Of a stretch of 64,000 bases of DNA, positions 8,345-15,435 are shown piece by piece (positions within the stretch are counted from its first letter, which is position 1; each line of letters opens with the position of its first letter). The notes beneath the pieces are model-generated. The model searched no databases and had not been told where the DNA came from. It was given only the letters and a program-made list of their open reading frames with translations. The stretch is from Pedobacter steynii (GTDB lineage: Bacteria; Bacteroidota; Bacteroidia; Sphingobacteriales; Sphingobacteriaceae): assembly GCF_900103665.1 (NCBI RefSeq), contig NZ_FNGY01000017.1:82755-146754 (forward strand). Direction: 5' to 3'. Position numbers and translations under genes: made by a program.

Positions 8345-9700
8345 ATGTTTTTACAGCCTGGTTTTAAAATCCCAAATCATACGAAAGTTCCCGTATATGT
8401 TTGTAACTGTACCGAAACCGATGAAGATTATCTTGGTATCAGCGAACGTTTTAGTAATCTAAATGAATTTTTGTTGCAGGCTGTTGATGGAGAAGAGCAG
8501 ATAAACCAGGAGTTGCGGTTGTTGCAGAGTCTGAAAAATGCGGTTAACTGTGCAAAAAATGCTGATCAGAAATTTATGGTGGTTTGCAATACCAGCCATT
8601 ATTTTACAAAAGAATATTCATTTGAAGCATTCATTGATCACATTAGGGAGGGGGAGCTCAGCCTAGCAGATTTTTTAACAGGTGGCCTGAGATGGTTTAA
8701 TTCGGCATTTCAGGTTACTGATAACTTATATTGGATAGATAGTTTTTCCGGTGTGCATTTTCTGGTCATATATCAAAGAAGCTATCAGAAAATATTAGAG
8801 GTCATGTTAAATGGGGATCAGGATGTCCATACGGTACTTTCTTCCGTTTCGCAAAATAAGCTTATGATACATCCCTTTGTTTCTGTACAAGAAGATGTAC
8901 CAGTTGCATTGATGGATCATATCGTGGATAGCGCTGTGGCAAAGGTGTTTTTTAATGCCAATCAGCTATTGCATACCTTAAATGACATCGCTGTGTTTTA
9001 TAGAGAACATCAGGCCATAGCAGATTTATCTACTTTACAAGAGCAAATTGTGATACCCACTTATATTATCAATTTATCAGAACGACCGGAGCGGTTAGCC
9101 CATATTAAACAACAGTTTAAAGACCGAAAAGAGTTCATGACAACAATTGTAGAAGCCTGTGTTCATGAAATTGGTGCGGTTGGGCTTTGGAAAAGCATCA
9201 GAAAAATAATAAAAATCGCAATTGAGAATGACGATGACGTTATCGTGATCTGCGAAGACGATCACGAGTTTACCCCGCAATACACCCGCGACTATTTCCT
9301 GAAAAATGTTTTAGAAGCCTATAGTCAGGGTACTGATTATTTGAACGGTGGAATCGCGGCGTTTGAAAATTGCGTATTGGTAGGGCAGAACAGATTTTGG
9401 ACGGATAGGCCAACCTGTACCCAGTTTATCGTGATTTACGGCTCTTTTTTCCAAAAAATTTTAGACGCTCCATATGACGATACTGTACTGGCAGATGCAA
9501 TGCTGGCTAATTTGACGGCTAATAAGATCGCTCTTCATCCTTTCATTTCTACCCAACGGGATTTTGGTTATTCAGATATCACCGCCTTGTTTGATAATAA
9601 TAAGGGTACTGTTGGACGAATGTTTAGTGATTGTGACCGCAAATTTAGCAGAATAAGGGCAGCTTATCACAGGTATCATAAAAGTAATGCTATGAATTAA
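8345..9700 (+). CDS. Two-domain GT25-like glycosyltransferase, N-terminal domain degenerate
   Basis: A 451-residue protein made of two copies of one fold. The C-terminal copy (about 233-440) has the glycosyltransferase family 25 pattern: VIPTYIINLSERPERLAHI at the start, HEIGAVGLWKSI, then the acidic motif VICEDDHEFT (E304-D305-D306-H307). The N-terminal copy (about 14-222) aligns throughout: VPVYVCNCTETDEDY for the start, VVCNTSHYFTKEY for the acidic motif, and GGLRWFNSAFQVTDNLYW matching the other paralogues. There the catalytic EDD has become NTS (residues 82-84), so this half is probably not catalytic and may bind substrate. No signal peptide, so it is cytoplasmic. Start ATG at 8345 lies 30 bases after the hairpin. 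Neighbours suggest the precursor peptide as acceptor, but a surface sugar is equally possible. Confidence 0.75.
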   Translation: MFLQPGFKIPNHTKVPVYVCNCTETDEDYLGISERFSNLNEFLLQAVDGEEQINQELRLLQSLKNAVNCAKNADQKFMVVCNTSHYFTKEYSFEAFIDHIREGELSLADFLTGGLRWFNSAFQVTDNLYWIDSFSGVHFLVIYQRSYQKILEVMLNGDQDVHTVLSSVSQNKLMIHPFVSVQEDVPVALMDHIVDSAVAKVFFNANQLLHTLNDIAVFYREHQAIADLSTLQEQIVIPTYIINLSERPERLAHIKQQFKDRKEFMTTIVEACVHEIGAVGLWKSIRKIIKIAIENDDDVIVICEDDHEFTPQYTRDYFLKNVLEAYSQGTDYLNGGIAAFENCVLVGQNRFWTDRPTCTQFIVIYGSFFQKILDAPYDDTVLADAMLANLTANKIALHPFISTQRDFGYSDITALFDNNKGTVGRMFSDCDRKFSRIRAAYHRYHKSNAMN

Positions 9701-9738
9701 ACGGCAGTTTATAATAATCAATCTTTATTCCTGGTTTT

Positions 9739-10683
9739 ATGATGAGATTTAATATTAAAATTTACCTTACTATCGGCTTACTGGGGTTCAGCGCTCCGTG
9801 TCTTTTTGCACAAAAAAAGCAACCGGACAGTGTCGCCCTTAGCCCCTTCTTTCCATTAAATGTTGGATATGCGCTTGATAGCAACGCTACGAAAGATATC
9901 AAAAGAATAAGTATTGATGTCGAAATTAAGACACAAATACCAGATGATTACCATTATTGCATTTCCGCATTAAACGCGGCTTTTAATGGAAAAAAATTTC
10001 ATACCGGGCTTGCAACCCATACTAATGGTATCCCTGTTAAAATCAAAAATGCTAAAGATACGGTGTTTGGACAAGGGGCGGTATTTACCAGGTGGTTCGA
10101 AGGCGATACGAACCTGATCGCAACGAAGGGCTTTACAGAAAGCCGTTCTAATTCCTATATCAGCATCAGAAATAAAGCGATATGGAATAAAGGCAGGTAC
10201 CGAATCACACTTTACAAATCCGGCTACAAAAAAGGCAAGCCCATTCCCGGCCAAAATTTAAAATATAACGATCAATATCCCTTAACGGTCTATGAACATA
10301 GCTGGATAACAATGACGGTTGAAAATTTAGATACCCGTAAAAAATGGGTGATCGGATCAATGGCTTTTCCGGGGAAAAAAATAGATATGGACCCACGATT
10401 TGAAATCTTTCTGGAGCAGTATGGAGCGGCAATAAATTATGGTGCAAAAAACCGTGCGCTCGATAAGCCGATCATTTACTACAAAGACCTGCCAAAAATA
10501 GAACTTATCATAGGTAATGTAACGATTGATGGTGAAAAACAGCAATTAGAAAAAGTTAACCTTAGGGTTCGCAAGCCTGAAATTAATATTGCCAGGGAAG
10601 TATTTAATGCCGGCAAAAACGAAATATGGTTTGAAACCGGGGAACTGCAGGAACCGGTCAGTGGATCAAAAATAAAACCCTAA
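9739..10683 (+). CDS. Secreted protein of unknown function in glycosyltransferase cluster
   Basis: A 314-residue protein with a signal peptide (IKIYLTIGLLGFSAPCLFAQ), so periplasmic or exported. The second codon is also ATG (9742), an equally good start. The body alternates short beta-strand-like stretches with many aromatic residues (FTRWFEGDTNLIATKG, KGRYRITLYKSGYKKGK, SWITMTVENLDTRKKWVIGSM). This vaguely resembles concanavalin-like DUF3472 domains, but I do not trust that enough to name it. It sits between glycosyltransferase genes with short gaps (38 and 48 bases), so it is very likely cotranscribed with them. A role in binding a glycan or the matured peptide outside the cytoplasm is a guess. 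Confidence 0.6.
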   Translation: MMRFNIKIYLTIGLLGFSAPCLFAQKKQPDSVALSPFFPLNVGYALDSNATKDIKRISIDVEIKTQIPDDYHYCISALNAAFNGKKFHTGLATHTNGIPVKIKNAKDTVFGQGAVFTRWFEGDTNLIATKGFTESRSNSYISIRNKAIWNKGRYRITLYKSGYKKGKPIPGQNLKYNDQYPLTVYEHSWITMTVENLDTRKKWVIGSMAFPGKKIDMDPRFEIFLEQYGAAINYGAKNRALDKPIIYYKDLPKIELIIGNVTIDGEKQQLEKVNLRVRKPEINIAREVFNAGKNEIWFETGELQEPVSGSKIKP

Positions 10684-10731
10684 AGAAGGTTTTGATCGAA
10701 AAATAAATGATCCGGTAAACTATAAATTAAG

Positions 10732-11370
10732 ATGCAGCAGAAAATTAATACCTACATCATCAACCTGGCAAAGCGTACCGACCGCAAAGCTCATATTTTA
10801 GGTCAGTTTAAACATAGACCAGAGTTTAATGTACAACTGGTTAAAGCCATACTGCATGAAAATGGTGCCTTAGGTTTATGGCAAACTGTGGTACATATTA
10901 TTAGGGACCTCGTGCCACAAGAAGACGATTATATTTTAATATGTGAGGATGATCATCAATTTACTGATGCTTATCACAAAGAAATCCTTTTTAATGAGAT
11001 CGCAAATGCGCAAAAGAAAGGCGCTGATGTTTTATTGGGAGGGGTAAGCTGGTTTGCGGATGCTTTGCAAATAAAAGATAATTTGTTTTGGGTAGATAAA
11101 TTCAATGCTACACAGTTTTTGATTGTTTTTCAAGGCTTTTATACGAAGCTTTTAGAAGCTGAATCTATTCCGGGGTATACAGCAGATCAAATAATATATG
11201 AGCGAAGTGAAAACAAATTTTTAATCTATCCCTTTATTTCTACCCAGAAAGAGTTTGGCTATTCTGATGCAACGATTAAAAATAATAAAGAAGGTTATGT
11301 AACCGAAATTTTTGAAACCAGTGATATTGTTTTATCACATATCGTAAAGGTTGCTGAGTATTACCGTTAA
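10732..11370 (+). CDS. GT25-like glycosyltransferase (single domain)
   Basis: A 212-residue single-domain paralogue of the neighbouring enzymes. It starts with INTYIINLAKRTDRKAHIL, has HENGALGLWQTV near residue 42 where family members have the G-E-I-G-C block, and keeps the intact acidic motif ICEDDHQFT (E72-D73-D74-H75). The GGVSWFADALQIKDNLFW block near 105 matches the N-terminal half of the 451-residue protein better than the other copies do. It lies nine bases before the next copy, so the two are translated from one message. GT25 enzymes use nucleotide sugars in lipooligosaccharide or collagen glycosylation; the acceptor here is unknown. Confidence 0.75.
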   Translation: MQQKINTYIINLAKRTDRKAHILGQFKHRPEFNVQLVKAILHENGALGLWQTVVHIIRDLVPQEDDYILICEDDHQFTDAYHKEILFNEIANAQKKGADVLLGGVSWFADALQIKDNLFWVDKFNATQFLIVFQGFYTKLLEAESIPGYTADQIIYERSENKFLIYPFISTQKEFGYSDATIKNNKEGYVTEIFETSDIVLSHIVKVAEYYR

Positions 11371-11379
11371 TTCAATAAC

Positions 11380-12039
11380 ATGAATGAAGAACTGGAGAAT
11401 TTAGTGATACCCACTTATGTGATTAATTTAAAAGAGCGTTCTGAACGCAGAGCGCATATTTTAAAAGAATTTGTAAAGGAAACAGCATTTGATGTTAAAG
11501 TAATCGAGGCTTGTAAACATGAAATCGGCGCTATAGGGTTATGGCAGAGCATGATAAAAATCATTCACATCGCCATGCAAAATGATGATGATGTGATCAT
11601 CATTTGTGAGGATGATCATGAATTTACCGAATACTACAATAAAGAGTATTTGCTGAATAATGTGATAGCAGCACATGAGCAGGGTGTAGAGATTCTATCC
11701 GGAGGTGTAGGGCATTTTGGTTATGCAGTGCCGTTAACTGCTAATCGGTATTGGATAAACCCTTTTCAGTCTACCCAGTTTATCGTGCTCTACAAAAGTG
11801 TTTTTCCGAAAATGTTGGCCTATGAATTTAAAAAAGATGATGTGGCAGATTTGGTGTTGGCGGGATTAACCAGTCACAAAATGGTTTTGTATCCTTTTAT
11901 CTCCAGACAAAAGGACTTTGGCTATTCGGATATCACAACGGTGCACAATGCACAGCCCGGTTTGGTCCAAAAGATGTTTGCCCGTACCGAAGAGCGGTTG
12001 GAGAAACTTCAGCAGGCTTATGTGAAATACTTTACTTAA
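11380..12039 (+). CDS. GT25-like glycosyltransferase (single domain)
   Basis: A 219-residue paralogue whose start (LVIPTYVINLKERSERRAHIL), HEIGAIGLWQSM block and acidic motif IICEDDHEFT (E77-D78-D79-H80) are closest to the C-terminal half of the 451-residue protein. This points to a fairly recent duplication inside the cluster. The block QKDFGYSDITTVHNAQPGLV near the end is shared by all catalytic copies. No signal peptide or membrane segment is visible. It is followed after 63 bases by a methyltransferase gene on the same strand. Confidence 0.75.
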   Translation: MNEELENLVIPTYVINLKERSERRAHILKEFVKETAFDVKVIEACKHEIGAIGLWQSMIKIIHIAMQNDDDVIIICEDDHEFTEYYNKEYLLNNVIAAHEQGVEILSGGVGHFGYAVPLTANRYWINPFQSTQFIVLYKSVFPKMLAYEFKKDDVADLVLAGLTSHKMVLYPFISRQKDFGYSDITTVHNAQPGLVQKMFARTEERLEKLQQAYVKYFT

Positions 12040-12102
12040 AAATATCAAAAGTCCGGGTGTTTACACTCCCCATCTGTAATTAGAAAATTAACTGAATAAA
12101 AT

Positions 12103-12693
12103 ATGCCGTTTGAAATAGATAAAAAGGGACGTTGGTTAAACCCTTCCTTAGAAGGCCATTGTTTTGACAGAAAGCTTGCGCTGGCTTTAGCTCGTTTTCT
12201 TAAAAAAAATGGGCAGCATCACATTGTTGATTTAGGCTGTGGCCCGGGCTGGTATGTGAAAATATTAAGAGAAAAAGGCTTAACAGCAACAGGTTATGAT
12301 GGGAATCCATATACTTCAGATATCACCGCACAAATACTGGCGGATGGTACCTGTTGCGAACAGTTAGATTTAAGCAGGCCTGTGCGGTTTGATCAGAGAT
12401 TTGATACTGTGTTGAGCCTGGAAGTTGGGGAGCATATTCCTGAAAAGTATGAACAGATATATTTAGATAATCTGGCAAAAAATGTGACTCAGTATGTGAT
12501 ATTAAGCTGGGCGATAGTTGGGCAGAGTGGCAGGGGCCATGTTAATTGCAGGAATAATGAATATGTAATTTCGCAAATGCAAAAAAGAGGCTTTTTTTTT
12601 GATAAAAAAGTAAGTGCTTATTTTAGAGAAAGGGCCACGTTGCCATGGTTTAAAAATACGGTCATGGTATTTATCAGGTCGCATGATCAATGA
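12103..12693 (+). CDS. Class I SAM-dependent methyltransferase
   Basis: A 196-residue enzyme with a clear Rossmann methyltransferase core: motif I IVDLGCGPGWYVKIL at about residues 42-56, an acidic residue ending strand two (ATGYDGNP), and motif IV-like FDTVLSLEVGEHIPEKY near 102-118. The GRGHVNCRNNEYVISQM segment after it is common in methyltransferases acting on sugars or small molecules. It is the last rightward gene of the cluster and its 3' end overlaps the convergent FemAB gene by seven bases. Substrate unknown; the precursor peptide or a glycan made by the neighbours are candidates. Confidence 0.85.
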   Translation: MPFEIDKKGRWLNPSLEGHCFDRKLALALARFLKKNGQHHIVDLGCGPGWYVKILREKGLTATGYDGNPYTSDITAQILADGTCCEQLDLSRPVRFDQRFDTVLSLEVGEHIPEKYEQIYLDNLAKNVTQYVILSWAIVGQSGRGHVNCRNNEYVISQMQKRGFFFDKKVSAYFRERATLPWFKNTVMVFIRSHDQ

Positions 12694-13823
12694 ATTGTTT
12701 GTCTACAGGTATAGCCCTGACTCTGCATCTCGGTAGCAATGAAGCGATGGTACTGCTCCATATCCAGTGGATAATCCCAGCAGCCCATTCTGTGGTACAG
12801 TTCGCCACCAAAACCCGTTTTAAACTTATACAGCCCATGAAGCGGGTGGGAGGGATCAGGGTTTGGCGCTACACCGAACAGATCGTACTCTGTACATCCT
12901 CTGTTTTTGGCAATCTTCATTGCTTCCCACTGCAGGGCATAAGTAGCCATGTAATTTCTGTTGCTGGATGAAGAAGCACCATATAGATAGGTTCCTCTTT
13001 GACCCGAGATGACCAGGAACATGGCAGCCAGAGGTTGCCCTTCTGTTTCTGCCAGCAACAGCTCAACCTCAGCAGGTGAGGAAGTATCTTCTGCGCGCGC
13101 AGAAAGCACGGTTCTGAAATATTCAATATCGTTGATGTGAATGCGGTTCCGTAAGGCTGTTTCCTGATATAAGGCATACCAGATGTGCAGGTTTTCCATG
13201 CCTACCTTACTCACGGTAACCCCTTTTCTATAGGATAGATTAATGTTATACCGTGTTTTTGCCTTCATTGAACTCAACAGGGTATCTTCTTCCTGCTGCA
13301 AATCCAGAAATATGGTGTTTGAAGGCAGGATATCTGAATTGGTTTTTTTAAGGTTCCAGTTCTCGGTGTTGAAGTTAAACCGAAACTCCTGATATTTCTT
13401 TTCTGGTGGGCCGATCCAGTTTCCGGAAGGGTCAAAGTTATCTTCTTCTTTTGCCCAATGGGATTCCCAGGCCAGGTCATACCTGATTAAGATGCATTTT
13501 GAAGGAAGATGGGAGCGGAGGTTTTCCGACAATTCTTCCAGGAACTTTCCCTGGTATTCTTCATTGGGTTCTATTTCCGGGCCATAAGGGACATAAGCAA
13601 TGCTATATTCACTGTCCAGGGGTTGGAGCAATACCAGAAAATCAGCCTGGGTAAACTTGTTTTTTAAAGCATCATGGTAGATGTCTTCGTTTTTCACTTT
13701 GAAGTCAAATGCTTTAGATTGGAGGCCTTGCTGGGTTTTTACTTCCGACCAGAATGCCGTTTGCTGAATGATTGAAGTCTCATAAACTTCTTTAATGTCT
13801 TTTTTATTAATAGCTATATTCAT
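12687..13823 (-). CDS. FemAB-type aminoacyltransferase (peptidoglycan bridge family)
   Basis: A 378-residue protein of the FemX/FemAB group, which has two GNAT-like domains and moves an amino acid from aminoacyl-tRNA onto lipid II or another amine. Family features are WSEVKTQQGLQSKAF near the start, MKAKTRYNINLSYRKGV at about 182-198, RNRIHINDIEYFRTVL near 222, and the C-terminal GTYLYGASSSSNRNYMATYAL and EYDLFGVAPNPDPSHPLHGLYKFKTGFGG. It faces the methyltransferase gene. Bacteroidota usually have direct cross-links, so the acceptor is uncertain. The family also includes enzymes in peptide natural product pathways, but the opposite strand argues against cotranscription with the cluster. Confidence 0.88.
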   Translation of the reverse strand: MNIAINKKDIKEVYETSIIQQTAFWSEVKTQQGLQSKAFDFKVKNEDIYHDALKNKFTQADFLVLLQPLDSEYSIAYVPYGPEIEPNEEYQGKFLEELSENLRSHLPSKCILIRYDLAWESHWAKEEDNFDPSGNWIGPPEKKYQEFRFNFNTENWNLKKTNSDILPSNTIFLDLQQEEDTLLSSMKAKTRYNINLSYRKGVTVSKVGMENLHIWYALYQETALRNRIHINDIEYFRTVLSARAEDTSSPAEVELLLAETEGQPLAAMFLVISGQRGTYLYGASSSSNRNYMATYALQWEAMKIAKNRGCTEYDLFGVAPNPDPSHPLHGLYKFKTGFGGELYHRMGCWDYPLDMEQYHRFIATEMQSQGYTCRQTIH

Positions 13824-13850
13824 TATTTTTCCTTTCCGGCGCGAAGGTGG
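13809..13850. repeat. Imperfect direct repeat, left copy, flanking hicAB
   Basis: The 42 bases that cover the start codon and upstream region of the FemAB gene recur in altered form at 14567-14608, beyond hicB and in the same orientation. Both share AATAG(C/T)TATATT, ATTATTTT, TTTC(C)GGCG and GAAGGT blocks. The two copies bracket the hicAB module. Confidence 0.6.
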
Positions 13851-13916
13851 GGAATTATATAGTGATAAGCCAATTTAAGGCTGGATAGCTCATCTGTTGA
13901 CGCTATTATGATATTA

Positions 13917-13951
13917 TTGTTGGTTTAAAAGTAGCAAAATTGCTACCTTTG
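13917..13951 (+). promoter_or_regulatory. hicAB promoter with overlapping palindromic operator
   Basis: A Bacteroidota -7 element TACCTTTG lies at 13944-13951, with a TTG at 13920-13922 twenty-one bases upstream. The palindrome GTAGCAAAATTGCTAC (13931-13946) overlaps the -7 element. This is where a HicB helix-turn-helix repressor would bind for autoregulation. The predicted start of transcription falls at or within a few bases of the hicA ATG at 13955, so the message may be nearly leaderless. Confidence 0.65.
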
Positions 13952-13954
13952 CAG

Positions 13955-14137
13955 ATGAAGTTTAAGGAAATGCTTAAGCTGCTAAAAGAGGATGGTTGGG
14001 AGGAGAAATCCCAAAAAGGTAGCCATCTGCAGTTGATGCATCCTTCGAAGCCTGGTAAAGTTACCATACCTGTGCACGGGGGAGATATACCGAGAGGTAC
14101 CCTTAATTCAATTTTGAAACAGGCCGGGCTTAAATAG
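13955..14137 (+). CDS. hicA: HicA family mRNA interferase toxin
   Basis: A 60-residue toxin with the double-stranded RNA-binding-like HicA fold: MKFKEMLKLLKEDGWEEKS, then the family's GSHLQLMHPSKPGKVTIPVH containing the catalytic His in G-S-H, and the closing GDIPRGTLNSILKQAGL. HicA cleaves mRNA when not bound by HicB. I start at 13955 because an upstream in-frame ATG (13940) lies inside the promoter palindrome. The partner hicB starts 35 bases downstream, the usual order for this system. Confidence 0.93.
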   Translation: MKFKEMLKLLKEDGWEEKSQKGSHLQLMHPSKPGKVTIPVHGGDIPRGTLNSILKQAGLK

Positions 14138-14172
14138 CCCACCTGTTAATACTTTCTCTTAAAAAAATTAGA

Positions 14173-14556
14173 ATGAATAAGCTAAAATTAGATTTAATCA
14201 TTGAACGAGGGGAACATGATTTGGCAGGTAGAGTAACCTACAACGATTCTTTAATCGTGGATGAAGCTGGTAATGTGCATGATCTTGAAGAAAAGCTAAA
14301 GCTACTCTTGTTCGAATTTGAAAACGTTGAACCTGAAACAGTAGTTTTTGAATATTTCTATGATGTCTATGCTTTATTTCAGGAGTTTGATTTTCTGAAT
14401 ATTGGAAAAGTTGCCCAAAGAGCAGGAATCAATGCCGGTTTAATGCGTCAGTATGCCAGTCAGGTTAAATACCCTTCTGCAACACAGGCACGGAAGATTG
14501 AGGATACCATTCATAAGTTGGCAGAAGATATGAGCAAAGCTTTAATTTACGCCTAG
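14173..14556 (+). CDS. hicB: HicB family antitoxin with C-terminal helix-turn-helix
   Basis: A 127-residue antitoxin. The N-terminal part has the partly degraded RNase H-like HicB pattern (HDLAGRVTYNDSLIVDEAGNVHDLEEKL). The C-terminal part is a DNA-binding domain (IGKVAQRAGINAGLMRQYASQVKYPSATQARKIEDTIHKL). It should neutralise HicA and, with it, repress the operon at the palindrome at 13931-13946. The position directly after hicA and the HTH both support the call. Confidence 0.85.
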   Translation: MNKLKLDLIIERGEHDLAGRVTYNDSLIVDEAGNVHDLEEKLKLLLFEFENVEPETVVFEYFYDVYALFQEFDFLNIGKVAQRAGINAGLMRQYASQVKYPSATQARKIEDTIHKLAEDMSKALIYA

Positions 14557-14566
14557 TAGAAAAATG

Positions 14567-14608
14567 AATAGTTATATTTATTATTTTCCTTTTCGGCGTG
14601 AAGGTTGG
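14567..14608. repeat. Imperfect direct repeat, right copy, flanking hicAB
   Basis: A diverged copy of the FemAB gene start region at 13809-13850. On the minus strand the FemAB start codon has become ATA here and no reading frame follows, so it is a remnant. It suggests that hicAB arrived by insertion with local duplication. Confidence 0.55.
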
Positions 14609-14686
14609 AAAGGATACCATGTCTATTCGTTCTGATTGCTCTTGTTCTTTTTTAAGGTCTAAAATGTTTTTTTCAGAAGCTCAAAA

Positions 14687-15076
14687 TTAGTCTTCCAGTC
14701 GGGTTAAATTAGAAAACACGTATTTAGCGTTAGTTGGTATAACCATGGACTTTGGCACCAAAATGCTAACTGAATCTGGAGTATTGGTTTTTATGTCTTC
14801 TTTCAATATGGCAAAATTTTCATGCAAGTCTTCTTTTGCGAACCAAGCCACTTTATCGCAAATTTCAAAGACATAGAGTGTATCGCCTTTTTTTAGGTCT
14901 TTACAGATGTAAAGATTGGCATTAATTGTTTTTCCTGTGCATATTTTCTCGTTAGCGTATGTTTTAAATATACTCACGTCTGTGTAATGGGGATTGTCTA
15001 AAGATGCTTTCTTTAAAGCATCCATGCGTATTATTTTAATCACTAAATCGCTCTTTTGCTCCTTGGAACATCCCAC
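14687..15076 (-). CDS. Small lipoprotein downstream of RHS toxin, probable frameshift at start
   Basis: As written the frame opens with GTG at 15076 (MGCSKEQKSDLV, 129 residues). Upstream in the same frame lie codons reading NVTISLFYLFTLFSVGC, a textbook lipoprotein signal peptide whose lipobox Cys is residue 3 of the GTG form. No in-frame start precedes it. An ATG at 15131 would fit perfectly if one A were removed from the six-A run at 15117-15122 (minus strand). So the intact gene is probably a lipoprotein of about 147 residues, and the copy here is either phase-off, newly broken or a sequencing error. It follows the small probable immunity gene after about 90 bases and may belong to the RHS operon. 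Function unknown. Confidence 0.55.
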   Translation of the reverse strand: MGCSKEQKSDLVIKIIRMDALKKASLDNPHYTDVSIFKTYANEKICTGKTINANLYICKDLKKGDTLYVFEICDKVAWFAKEDLHENFAILKEDIKTNTPDSVSILVPKSMVIPTNAKYVFSNLTRLED

Positions 15077-15168
15077 GCTAAATAAAGTAAATAGATAAAA
15101 TAAGCTGATCGTTACATTTTTTATTTTTCATCATTCATAACGAAATTTTTCACATGACTTACGCTCAA

Positions 15169-15435
15169 TTAGAATATTACGTTTCTTAGTCCAAATAAAA
15201 AGTCATCAACCGTAAAAAATTTAGCATCCGGCATTGTATCGAATCCACTACCAATTTCATCAATTAAAGACAGTCCTGCAAAATCTTTCTCAATCTGAAC
15301 AACGTAAAACAAATCTTTATGCCATATATCAATCATTATTGCTCCGGAATTAAATTCATGAATTAAATATTTAATAGCTCTCTGATTGAGCTCAGTGATT
15401 AATTTATTAAAAGCTTCTTGTGAATTGAATATCAT
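15169..15435 (-). CDS. Probable immunity protein for the RHS toxin
   Basis: An 88-residue acidic cytoplasmic protein (MIFNSQEAFNKLITELNQRA, ending FFTVDDFLFGLRNVIF) of no family I recognise. Its ATG overlaps the stop of the RHS gene by four bases, so translation is coupled. In polymorphic toxin systems the gene directly downstream of the toxin's variable C-terminus encodes its specific immunity protein, and this gene has the right size, position and lack of signal peptide. The role is inferred from context only. Confidence 0.65.
   Translation of the reverse strand: MIFNSQEAFNKLITELNQRAIKYLIHEFNSGAIMIDIWHKDLFYVVQIEKDFAGLSLIDEIGSGFDTMPDAKFFTVDDFLFGLRNVIF

Noticed and set aside
10205..10447. 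An 80-residue frame antisense to the secreted protein gene at 9739
   Set aside because: It is a shadow of a well-supported gene on the other strand and has no own promoter or start signal.
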